This document shows, in pieces, positions 57,401-64,000 of a stretch of 64,000 nt of DNA (position 1 is the first letter of the stretch; each line of letters starts with the position of its first letter). Made by a program: the position numbers and the translations under genes. The notes below the pieces were generated by a model. The model saw only the letters and a list, made by a program, of their open reading frames with translations. It made no database searches and had not been told where the DNA came from. Source of the DNA: Lysobacter sp. Root76 (GTDB lineage Bacteria; Pseudomonadota; Gammaproteobacteria; Xanthomonadales; Xanthomonadaceae); NCBI RefSeq assembly GCF_001428685.1, contig NZ_LMIK01000005.1, positions 267,224 to 331,223 on the forward strand. Direction: 5' to 3'.

Positions 57401-60400
57401 GCCTCGTCTCGGCCTTTCGGGCTGGCTCGCGGCCGCGTTTCAGGCCAATCCGTTGACGCCGGTGCTCGCCTTGCTCGGCCTGATGCTCGGCCTGGTCGCG
57501 GTGCTGGTCACGCCTCGCGAAGAAGAGCCGCAGATCGACGTGACCATGGCCAATGTGTTCGTGCCGTTGCCCGGCGCGAGCGCGCGCGACGTCGAGCAGA
57601 TGATCGCCACGCCGCTGGAACAGAAGCTGGCCGAGATCGAGGGCATCAAGCACGTCTACTCGATCAGCCGTCCCGGCCAGGCGGTGCTGACGGTCGAATA
57701 CGTGGTCGGCGTCGAACGCCAGCCGGCGATCGTGCGCCTGTACAACCAGGTGTACTCGAACATGGACTGGTTGCCGGCCGGACTCGGCGTCGGCACGCCG
57801 TTGATCAAGCCCAAGGGCATCGACGATGTCCCGGTGATGAGCCTCACCCTGTGGACCGACGATCCGCAGCGCGGCGCCGCCGAATTGGCCGAAGTCGCCC
57901 ACTCGCTGGAGACCGAACTCAAGCGCATACCGGGAACGCGCGATGTATACACCATCGGCGGCCCGGATCGGGTGGTAGTGGTGCGGCTGGATCCGGCAAA
58001 GCTGTCCGCCTACGGATTGACGGTTTCCGACCTCAGTCGGTCCCTGCAGGCCGCCAATGTCGTGCGGCACGCCGGCGAGCGCGTGGGTGCGGCCGGTGCG
58101 ACGCCGCTGACGATCGGCGAATTCCTTGCCGACGAGCGAGACGTCGCCGACCTGGTGATCGGTCTGCGCGATGGCCGTCCGCTGCGCCTGTCCGACGTGG
58201 CCGAGGTGCGCGCCGGCGGCGACGTGGCGACGCGCTACGTTTGGCATGGCGCGCCTCCCGGTCGGCAGGGGCCGGCGCAGGGCATCGCGCCGGCGGTGAC
58301 CATCGCGATAGCGAAAAAGCCCGGCAGCAACGCCGCCGACATCACCCAGGCCGTCGCTCGCCGCGTGCGGCAGCTGCGGGGCGAACTGATTCCCGAGGGC
58401 GTGCAGGTCGCTGTGACCCGCGATTACGGCCGCACCGCCACCGACAAAGCGCAGAAGCTGATTCAGAAGCTGGTGTTCGCGACCGGTTCGGTAGTGCTGC
58501 TGGTGCTGTTCGCGCTCGGCTGGCGCGAAGCCGTCGTCGTCGGCAGCGCGGTCGTGCTGACGCTGGCGGTGACCTTGTTCGCGTCGTGGGCGATGGGCTT
58601 CACGCTCAATCGCGTGTCGCTGTTCGCGCTGATCTTCTCGATCGGCATCCTGGTCGACGATGCCATCGTGGTGGTGGAAAATATCCATCGGCACATGGCG
58701 CGCGGCGGGACGACGCTGCGCGAGGCGATACCGCCGGCTGTGGATGAGGTCGGCGGCCCGACGATCCTCGCCACCTTCACGGTGATCGCCGCGCTGATGC
58801 CGATGGCGTTCGTCTCGGGCCTGATGGGGCCCTACATGCGGCCGATTCCGATCAACGCTTCGGCGGGCATGCTGCTGTCGCTGGCGATCGCGTTGATTGT
58901 GACGCCGTGGCTGTCGCTGAAGCTGCTCGGGCGGCATGCGGCAAAGTCCCCAGCAGAGCGCTCCGGCAGCGATTCGGATCCCGACGCGCACGGATCCGCA
59001 CGCTTGCATCGCCTTTTCGACCGGATCATGCGCCCGTTCCTCGATCCCGCTCGCGGCACGCGCCGCCGGCGCTGGCTGTACGCCTCGATGGCCGGACTGG
59101 TGCTCGCCGCGGTGTCGCTGGCGGCGCTGCAATGGGTCGTGCTGAAGATGCTGCCGTTCGACAACAAATCCGAGTTGCAGGTGGTCGTCGATTTGCCGGA
59201 GGGCCGCACGCTGGAGGACACCGACGCCCTGCTCGCCGAGCTTGCGGCGGCCGTCGATGCGGTGCCCGAAGTGCTCGATTACCAGGGCTATGCCGGCACA
59301 TCCGCGCCGATGAACTTCAACGGCCTGGTGCGGCAGTACTATTTGCGCAGCGGAAGCAACGTCGGCGACCTGCAGGTAAACCTGGTGGACAAGCACCAGC
59401 GCGACCGCCAAAGTCACGGGATCGCCCTCACGCTGCGACGCGTGCTTACCGAGATCGGGCAGCGTCACGGCGCCTCGGTGAAAGTGGTCGAAGTGCCGCC
59501 GGGCCCCCCCGTGCTGGCGCCGATAGTGGCCGAGCTGTACGGACCCGACTATGGCCGCGCGCGCGTTCTGGCCAAGGCACTGGAAAAACGCTTCTTGGCC
59601 ACCGAAGGCGTCGTCGATGTCGACACCAGCGTGGAGAGCGATGCCCCACGCGAGACGCTCGCGATCGATCGCGTCCGCGCAGCGCGATTGGGCGTGCCGC
59701 AGTCGTCGATTGCGGACGCGGTCGCTGCTGCAGTGGGCGGACTGGATGCGACTTGGCTGTACGATGGCCGATCCAAATACGCGCGTCCGGTCCGCATGCG
59801 CTTGCCAACGGCCGACCAGGCCACGCTCGACCGCCTGCTCGCGATGAAGGTGCGGGGCGGGCTGGGGCAGCTGATCCCGCTATCGGAACTGGTCGCGGTG
59901 AGGAGCGCACGCTGGGACGGCGCGATCTACCACAAGGATCTGTTGCCGGTGGTGTACGTGACCGGCGACGAAGCCGGCGAGTTGGACAGCCCGTTGTACG
60001 GCATGTTCGACCTAGTCGGACAGTTGCGCCGTGAGAATGTCAGTGGACAGCGGCTGCGGCAGGGCTTCATCGCCCAACCCGAGGACACCAGCCGTTTTGC
60101 GGTGAAGTGGGACGGCGAATGGCAGATCACCTACGAGACCTTCCGCGATATGGGCATCGCCTACGCCGCGGGCATGGTGTTGATCTATTTGCTGGTGGTC
60201 GCGCAGTTTCGCAGCTATCGGGTGCCGCTGGTGATCATGGCGCCGATACCGCTGACGGTGATCGGCGTGATGCCAGGGCATGCGCTGCTTGGCGCGCAGT
60301 TCACCGCGACGTCGATGATCGGCATGATCGCGCTCGCTGGCATCATCGTGCGCAATTCCATCCTGCTGGTGGACTTCGTCAATCAGGCCATCGCGGAGGG

Positions 60401-60638
60401 CCGCCTGCCCGCGGAAGCCGTAATCGAGGCTTGCGCTGTGCGCGCCAAGCCGATCGCGCTGACCGGCGTGGCGGCGATGCTCGGGGCCTCCTTCATTCTC
60501 GACGATCCGATCTTCAACGGGCTGGCGGTGTCGCTGATCTTCGGCATCCTGGCCAGCACCGTTCTCACCCTGATCGTGATTCCGCTGCTGTATTACGGAA
60601 CTCTCGTCGGAGCCCATCGCACGCCGCCGCGCCGCTAG
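57393..60638 (+). CDS. RND efflux permease (AcrB/HAE family)
   Basis: 1081 residues, GTG start. Twelve helices with the two large periplasmic loops. The helix-4 signature FSIGILVDDAIVVVENIHRH carries the Asp pair of the proton relay; helix 10-11 region includes MIALAGIIVRNSILLVDFVN. The long insert between helices 6 and 7 has a charged linker (PAERSGSDSDPDAHGS). Substrate not certain: the co-location with an SQR-type oxidase may point to sulfur or metal stress, but the sequence is of the multidrug type. Confidence 0.9.
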   Translation: MTEPRLGLSGWLAAAFQANPLTPVLALLGLMLGLVAVLVTPREEEPQIDVTMANVFVPLPGASARDVEQMIATPLEQKLAEIEGIKHVYSISRPGQAVLTVEYVVGVERQPAIVRLYNQVYSNMDWLPAGLGVGTPLIKPKGIDDVPVMSLTLWTDDPQRGAAELAEVAHSLETELKRIPGTRDVYTIGGPDRVVVVRLDPAKLSAYGLTVSDLSRSLQAANVVRHAGERVGAAGATPLTIGEFLADERDVADLVIGLRDGRPLRLSDVAEVRAGGDVATRYVWHGAPPGRQGPAQGIAPAVTIAIAKKPGSNAADITQAVARRVRQLRGELIPEGVQVAVTRDYGRTATDKAQKLIQKLVFATGSVVLLVLFALGWREAVVVGSAVVLTLAVTLFASWAMGFTLNRVSLFALIFSIGILVDDAIVVVENIHRHMARGGTTLREAIPPAVDEVGGPTILATFTVIAALMPMAFVSGLMGPYMRPIPINASAGMLLSLAIALIVTPWLSLKLLGRHAAKSPAERSGSDSDPDAHGSARLHRLFDRIMRPFLDPARGTRRRRWLYASMAGLVLAAVSLAALQWVVLKMLPFDNKSELQVVVDLPEGRTLEDTDALLAELAAAVDAVPEVLDYQGYAGTSAPMNFNGLVRQYYLRSGSNVGDLQVNLVDKHQRDRQSHGIALTLRRVLTEIGQRHGASVKVVEVPPGPPVLAPIVAELYGPDYGRARVLAKALEKRFLATEGVVDVDTSVESDAPRETLAIDRVRAARLGVPQSSIADAVAAAVGGLDATWLYDGRSKYARPVRMRLPTADQATLDRLLAMKVRGGLGQLIPLSELVAVRSARWDGAIYHKDLLPVVYVTGDEAGELDSPLYGMFDLVGQLRRENVSGQRLRQGFIAQPEDTSRFAVKWDGEWQITYETFRDMGIAYAAGMVLIYLLVVAQFRSYRVPLVIMAPIPLTVIGVMPGHALLGAQFTATSMIGMIALAGIIVRNSILLVDFVNQAIAEGRLPAEAVIEACAVRAKPIALTGVAAMLGASFILDDPIFNGLAVSLIFGILASTVLTLIVIPLLYYGTLVGAHRTPPRR

Positions 60639-60681
60639 TAGATCGCCGTCGCCGGATATTCGGTCGCGACTGAGGGCGGCA

Positions 60682-61254
60682 CTAGGCGCCTGTCTTGTAA
60701 TCGTTCAGCGGCAGCGAATAGATGACCTGGCGAGCGTCGTTCGGATCTGGGCGGCAATGGAAGCCCAGGTCGGCGGCCAGCTCGCGCATCTCGGTGTTCT
60801 CGGCGAAGTCGGTAGACTCCATCAGGCGCAAGCCGCGTTCCTGGGCGATCTTGATCAGCTTGTGCATGAGCGCGGTGCCTAGGCTCTTGCCCTGCCAATC
60901 GTCCGCCACCACGATCGCCGATTCGCAACGCTCGCGGGTTGCGTCGGCCGCATAACGGCTGACGCCCACGACCTTTTCCTTGCCCCCGACCTGGGCCAGG
61001 GCGGCCAGGGCGACGTCATTGACGTAGTCGATGTCGGTCAGGCGTTCGATGAAATCGTCGCTCGGGTCGGATATCTGGCCCAGGAAACGCATGCGCTTGG
61101 ATTGCGCCGACAACCCCTGGATGAACTCGCGCTCGGCTTTCGCGTCCTGGCGGCCGATCGGTCGGATCAGCACCCAGGTGCCGTCGGACAGGGTCTGGCT
61201 CCAGCGCGGGTAGTCGGGTCCGACGTAGGCTGAGGGCGAATAGGTATCGGTCAT
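60682..61254 (-). CDS. GNAT family acetyltransferase
   Basis: 190 residues from the Met at 61254. GNAT motif A is AIVVADDWQGKSLGTALMHK (Q-G-x-x-x-G), with FAENTEMRELAADLGF behind. The N-terminal VLIRPIGRQDAKAEREFIQG and LSAQSKRMRFLGQI are typical of acetyltransferases related to the C-terminal GNAT part of protein acetyltransferase Pat. It may acetylate protein lysines such as those of acyl-CoA synthetases, a guess from this family only. An FNR-type box lies 56 nt upstream. Confidence 0.85.
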   Translation of the reverse strand: MTDTYSPSAYVGPDYPRWSQTLSDGTWVLIRPIGRQDAKAEREFIQGLSAQSKRMRFLGQISDPSDDFIERLTDIDYVNDVALAALAQVGGKEKVVGVSRYAADATRERCESAIVVADDWQGKSLGTALMHKLIKIAQERGLRLMESTDFAENTEMRELAADLGFHCRPDPNDARQVIYSLPLNDYKTGA

Positions 61255-61310
61255 GGCGCTGCTCCGGTGCTTCGGACGCAGCCAGCATCGGTGGGAAACG
61301 CCGCGCCGGA

Positions 61311-61324
61311 CTTGACCTAGATCA
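61311..61324 (-). promoter_or_regulatory. FNR/ANR-type box before GNAT gene
   Basis: TTGAC-CTAG-ATCAA, one mismatch; 56 nt from the GNAT start codon, in the gap after the L,D-transpeptidase gene. Confidence 0.7.
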
Positions 61325-61333
61325 ACGCAGGTG

Positions 61334-62014
61334 TCAGCCGCCGGCGACCCTCGCGGTGACGCAGCCGAGGAAACGGGAATGCCGCAGCCAGTCCCCGTCG
61401 GGATAGTAGGCGAACAGCAGCTGGCCCTGTTTGAGGGTGTCGATGACTTCCCGGGCCACGGCCGTGCGCAACGCGGGGCAACCATAGCTGCGACCCAGAC
61501 GGCCCTGTTTTTCGGCCAGCGCCGGATCGACGTAGCGAGCGCCGTGCATGACGATCGCGCGCGCAAGCGCCTGGTCGTTGATGCCGGCTTCCAGGCCATC
61601 CATGCGCAGCGAATAGCCGTTGCCGCCCTGGTAGGTATCCGCGGTGCGGAACAACCCCAGGCTCGACTGGTGGCTACCGCTGGCGTTCGAGAATCGGTTG
61701 GCCAGGTTTTCACCACTGCCCTGGCCGTGAGCAACGTATTCCCGGTAGAGCAGATGGGCCTGCGGCACGTCGAAGACCCAGAGCCGCCGCTCGGTGGAGG
61801 GACGCGAATAATCAATGACGGCCAATCGCTCGCCGGCCGTCGCAACGCCATGGCTCATCGCGCAGTCGCGCGCTTCCAGCGCCAGGGAGAGGACATGCGG
61901 ATCGATTTCCGGGGCTGCCGCCTGCAGTCGCCGGAGGAGCCCCTCCTCGGCCACCGCCGGCGCGGATGCAGCCGCTAGTACCGCCAGTAGGGCGATTGCG
62001 AGGGGTCTGACCAT
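61334..62014 (-). CDS. Murein L,D-transpeptidase catalytic-domain protein
   Basis: 226 residues with signal peptide (AIALLAVLAAASAPAVA). The catalytic region has VMHGARYVD and GRLGRSYGCPAL, the H...S-x-G-C-P form of the YkuD-related murein L,D-transpeptidase family. It should make or edit 3-3 crosslinks, or attach proteins, in peptidoglycan. It follows a second L,D-transpeptidase by 26 bp on the same strand, so both are probably one operon. Confidence 0.87.
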   Translation of the reverse strand: MVRPLAIALLAVLAAASAPAVAEEGLLRRLQAAAPEIDPHVLSLALEARDCAMSHGVATAGERLAVIDYSRPSTERRLWVFDVPQAHLLYREYVAHGQGSGENLANRFSNASGSHQSSLGLFRTADTYQGGNGYSLRMDGLEAGINDQALARAIVMHGARYVDPALAEKQGRLGRSYGCPALRTAVAREVIDTLKQGQLLFAYYPDGDWLRHSRFLGCVTARVAGG

Positions 62015-62040
62015 GCCTCAGCATAGCGGATCGTGCCGGT

Positions 62041-63015
62041 TCAGGGCATCGGAGTCCCGGCGAGGATTAATGTTGTGTCCGGCCCCGCCGAAATGGGCTC
62101 ATCGGTGACGATCAGCGTGCTGCCCGGCGCTAGTACGTCGTAGGCCTGCGCGGCGAATCCGGTATCCACCTGGAGACTTTCGGCCAGCACATTCAGGTTG
62201 GCGGAGGCGGCATCCGGCGTCAGCGGGATCTCCAGCCATTTTAGCGCCGGGCGATCAGGAACGATCGAGCTGGGCAAGATCGAATCGCCCGGCAGGCGGA
62301 CATAGGCGTGCGTCCCGCGCCATGCGTTCGCGAAGACGGCCACCGGCGCGCGGCCGATTTCCAGGCTATTGCGTAAGACGACGAGCTCCCGGTCGCTCAA
62401 ACTCAGGATGACCGCTACCGGGCCGACGGCCGATCTTTCGGGGTGCCACTCCGCTGCCCGGTCGCCAACGACGGGCGCCATTCGGAACGGGTCTCCGATG
62501 GCCGCGGCCGCAGGCGCAGTTGTATCGCTGACGATGACGGTCGTGCCTTTGGATGTAATGGCGAAGAGTTTTTCCGCGAAGGAATAAGGCAGCCGAATGC
62601 AGCCGTGCGACGCCGGATAGCCGGGCAAGGAGCCTGCGTGCAGGGCGAACCCGTTCCAGGTCAGCCGCTGCATGTAAGGCATGGGCGCATCATCGTAGAG
62701 ATTGGAGTAGTGCTCGCGCTGCTTTTCCAAAATGGCGAATACACCGGCCGGAGTCTGGTAGCCCGGCCGTCCTGTGCTGACGTGCGAGCGGCCGATGCGC
62801 ACACCATTGCGGTAGACGTAGGCGGTCTGTTGCGGGATGCGGACAACGATGGTGACCGGGCCTTCAGGAGCCAGTTGCGGCTGCCATTCGTACAGCGGCG
62901 TTTGGTCGGGTTCCGACGCCAACGCCGGCGATGGATTCGAGAAGAAGAGACAGGTGGGAATGGCCAACAAGGCCAGCCAGGACGATCCGATCGCGGCGAT
63001 GGACTGGTGAGTCAT
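62041..63015 (-). CDS. L,D-transpeptidase (ErfK/YkuD family)
   Basis: 324 residues from the Met at 63015, followed by a signal peptide (LALLAIPTCLFFSNPSPALA). The YkuD domain runs from about residue 50 (TIVVRIPQQTAYVYRNGVRI) to the catalytic HAGSLPGYPASHGCIRLPYS, with nucleophile Cys in HGCIRLP. The C-terminal half is a separate beta-rich region without recognised catalytic residues. Two FNR-type boxes lie upstream. First gene of the two-transpeptidase operon. Confidence 0.9.
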   Translation of the reverse strand: MTHQSIAAIGSSWLALLAIPTCLFFSNPSPALASEPDQTPLYEWQPQLAPEGPVTIVVRIPQQTAYVYRNGVRIGRSHVSTGRPGYQTPAGVFAILEKQREHYSNLYDDAPMPYMQRLTWNGFALHAGSLPGYPASHGCIRLPYSFAEKLFAITSKGTTVIVSDTTAPAAAAIGDPFRMAPVVGDRAAEWHPERSAVGPVAVILSLSDRELVVLRNSLEIGRAPVAVFANAWRGTHAYVRLPGDSILPSSIVPDRPALKWLEIPLTPDAASANLNVLAESLQVDTGFAAQAYDVLAPGSTLIVTDEPISAGPDTTLILAGTPMP

Positions 63016-63049
63016 GTCCGCAGTCTCGCGGCGCGCCTCCGGGCCCGAC

Positions 63050-63063
63050 TTGACTTGCGTCAA
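63050..63063 (-). promoter_or_regulatory. FNR-like box 1 before L,D-transpeptidase operon
   Basis: TTGAC-TTGC-GTCAA, a symmetric variant palindrome 34 nt from the start codon. Weaker than the next site, 27 bp away. Confidence 0.5.
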
Positions 63064-63090
63064 GTCCGATGTCGCGGTGGCATCGCCGCG

Positions 63091-63104
63091 TTGATCCAGA
63101 TCAA
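63091..63104 (-). promoter_or_regulatory. FNR/ANR-type box 2 before L,D-transpeptidase operon
   Basis: TTGAT-CCAG-ATCAA, perfect palindrome, 75 nt from the start codon at 63015. Confidence 0.82.
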
Positions 63105-63143
63105 GCCTTCAGCGAGGGAACGGGCGCCCAATGCGTGCGCCGC

Positions 63144-63687
63144 TCAAGGTGTAGCCGTCATGTACAGAAGCCGCATGGTGATGCACGTGCCGAGCTCGCT
63201 GACGCCAAACGCAACCGCACCCAGGAACTCGCCGATCTGCGGGGACGACAACGCGGCATGGTCCTTCTGCTTGCGCTTCTTCAGGATGCGCAAGGGCGGC
63301 ACGGGATCGATTTCGAGCAAACCCGAATCGATGGCGTACTCGAAGATGCCCCAAAGATAGTTGCGGAGGTTCCGGGCAATTTCCTGCGCGCGCTTCTCGA
63401 CATCCTTCCGGATGGCCGTCGGTTCGAGGCGCGTGATGCTCGCGATCGCCCCGGGTCTTGAGGCTCGGCAAAAGATCGTTCTTGATCTCGCGCCGGCGCT
63501 GCCTGGCCGTTCCTCCCTTGAGGTCGACCGAAGTCGCGTCGCCCCACTGCGCATGGATGGCGCCGAACTCACCCTTATCGCGGTTCAGGTATTCGATCGC
63601 CAGCACCTCACGGCGCTGCTTGCGTCCCTGGACAGGATGAATGCCCTGCTCCACCAGCTTGCGGGACTTCGCGTGTTCGGCGCGCAC
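63144..63687 (-). pseudogene. P4-type integrase remnant
   Basis: Two frames join. One has ARSRKLVEQGIHP-like text (KSRKLVEQGIHPVQGRKQRR) and the SAM-like core DLKGGTARQRRREIKNDLLP. After a frameshift near 63450 the other gives KDVEKRAQEIARNLRNYLWG, FEYAIDSGLLEIDPVPPL and SSPQIGEFLGAV, the central part of a P4-type tyrosine recombinase. The catalytic domain with R, H, R and Y is missing. It marks an old integration event at this edge of the island. Confidence 0.72.
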
Positions 63688-63811
63688 TCCCGAGATGGAA
63701 ATGGATTGCTTGAGACGTCGTTTCTTACTTCATCCGACGATTTTCATGGGCGCGAGCGTAACCACGTCCGCCGTGGTTTGGCCTGTACCGGGCTCGCGCG
63801 CCGGCGCGGCC

Positions 63812-64000
63812 TCACTTGCTCAGGAAGCGGATCAGCTTGTCGATCTTTCCCCGGTACGGCGGCTTCAGCCAGTCGCTGGCGGCCATGCGGCGCTGGCGGA
63901 ACACCGGCAGCAGTTTGCTGAAGGTGTCGAAGCCGTTGCGGCCGTGGATCGCGCCGATGCCGCTGGGGCCGACGCCGCCGAAGGGCAGGTCGTGGGCGCC
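63812..64000 (-). CDS. Aldehyde dehydrogenase, C-terminal part (coniferyl aldehyde dehydrogenase type)
   Basis: The last 62 codons of a gene that runs beyond the window. LPFGGVGPSGIGAIHGRNGF is the conserved C-terminal ALDH block, followed by DTFSKLLPVFRQRRMA. The G-G-V-G-x-S-G and H-G-x-x-G-F-x-x-F-S pattern with a short basic tail is that of class 3/coniferyl aldehyde dehydrogenases. It is intact and housekeeping in style, so it lies outside the island. Confidence 0.87.
   Translation of the reverse strand, partial: GAHDLPFGGVGPSGIGAIHGRNGFDTFSKLLPVFRQRRMAASDWLKPPYRGKIDKLIRFLSK

Noticed and set aside
57219-59468. A 749-codon minus-strand frame opposite the RND permease
   Set aside because: Shadow of a long GC-rich gene; no recognisable motif.
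57393-60638. RND permease as a CusA-type heavy-metal pump
   Set aside because: No clear Met-rich metal motif was seen in the porter region and no CusB- or CusF-type partner; kept as HAE/multidrug type.
63688-63811. tRNA gene or attachment site next to the integrase remnant
   Set aside because: No cloverleaf or tRNA 3' end sequence could be recognised there.

Overview
The window is GC-rich bacterial DNA from a member of the Xanthomonadaceae, most probably Lysobacter or a close relative. This rests on gene content and style: a rsmG-parA-parB cluster, an acs locus with SLC5-fused histidine kinase control, secreted RHS proteins, an OXA-type beta-lactamase, and intergenic repeats built on GGCAAC/CGCAAC hexamers. 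It is inference from the sequence, without database comparison.

Layout. 1-470 is a structured dispersed repeat ending in a hexanucleotide microsatellite; a second copy lies at 46.7-47.0 kb. 0.5-6.1 kb holds an exported RidA protein, a GNAT acetyltransferase, Rep helicase, two paralogous exported repeat proteins and thymidine kinase. 6.4-13.2 kb is a two-gene RHS/YD-repeat locus. Its last residues form a colicin D-like tRNA nuclease with the known catalytic residues in register, and an overlapping small gene fits the colicin D immunity family. 13.3-25 kb is mixed: an ECF sigma factor with a Ser/Thr kinase, mutM, a CHAD protein, a desaturase, a thioredoxin-like protein translationally coupled to a tiny Cys-rich exported peptide, an EF-hand protein, an OXA beta-lactamase, a CGNR regulator facing an arginase remnant, a cupin and a TPR protein.

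25-36 kb is an acetate-use locus: MFS transporter, DcaP-like porin, acs, a CrbR-like response regulator and a CrbS-like transporter/kinase/receiver fusion. A MITE-like element and a DUF559 nuclease gene sit between acs and crbR. 36-46.5 kb is mostly housekeeping: rpmB-rpmG, a GFA-fold protein, a GT2/LABN pair, a sugar-nucleotide epimerase, a SUFU-domain protein, parAB, rsmG, a phosphopantetheinyl transferase, an adenylating ligase and a GlsB-type membrane protein.

47.8-63.7 kb looks like a decaying genomic island between xth-type exonuclease and an aldehyde dehydrogenase. It starts with an AbiEi-type antitoxin whose toxin is destroyed and joined to a UbiB C-terminal remnant. It carries further remnants (cydB, P-type ATPase, a frameshifted beta-CASP hydrolase) beside intact genes (SDR, BON-domain protein, SQR-type flavoprotein, cytochrome b561, DUF2892 protein, RND efflux pair, GNAT, two L,D-transpeptidases), and ends with a broken integrase. 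Seven copies of an FNR/ANR-type palindrome (TTGAY-N4-RTCAA) lie in front of nearly every island transcription unit, five of them 56-64 nt from the start codon. This suggests one oxygen- or nitric-oxide-responsive regulon. No FNR-type regulator is encoded in the window.
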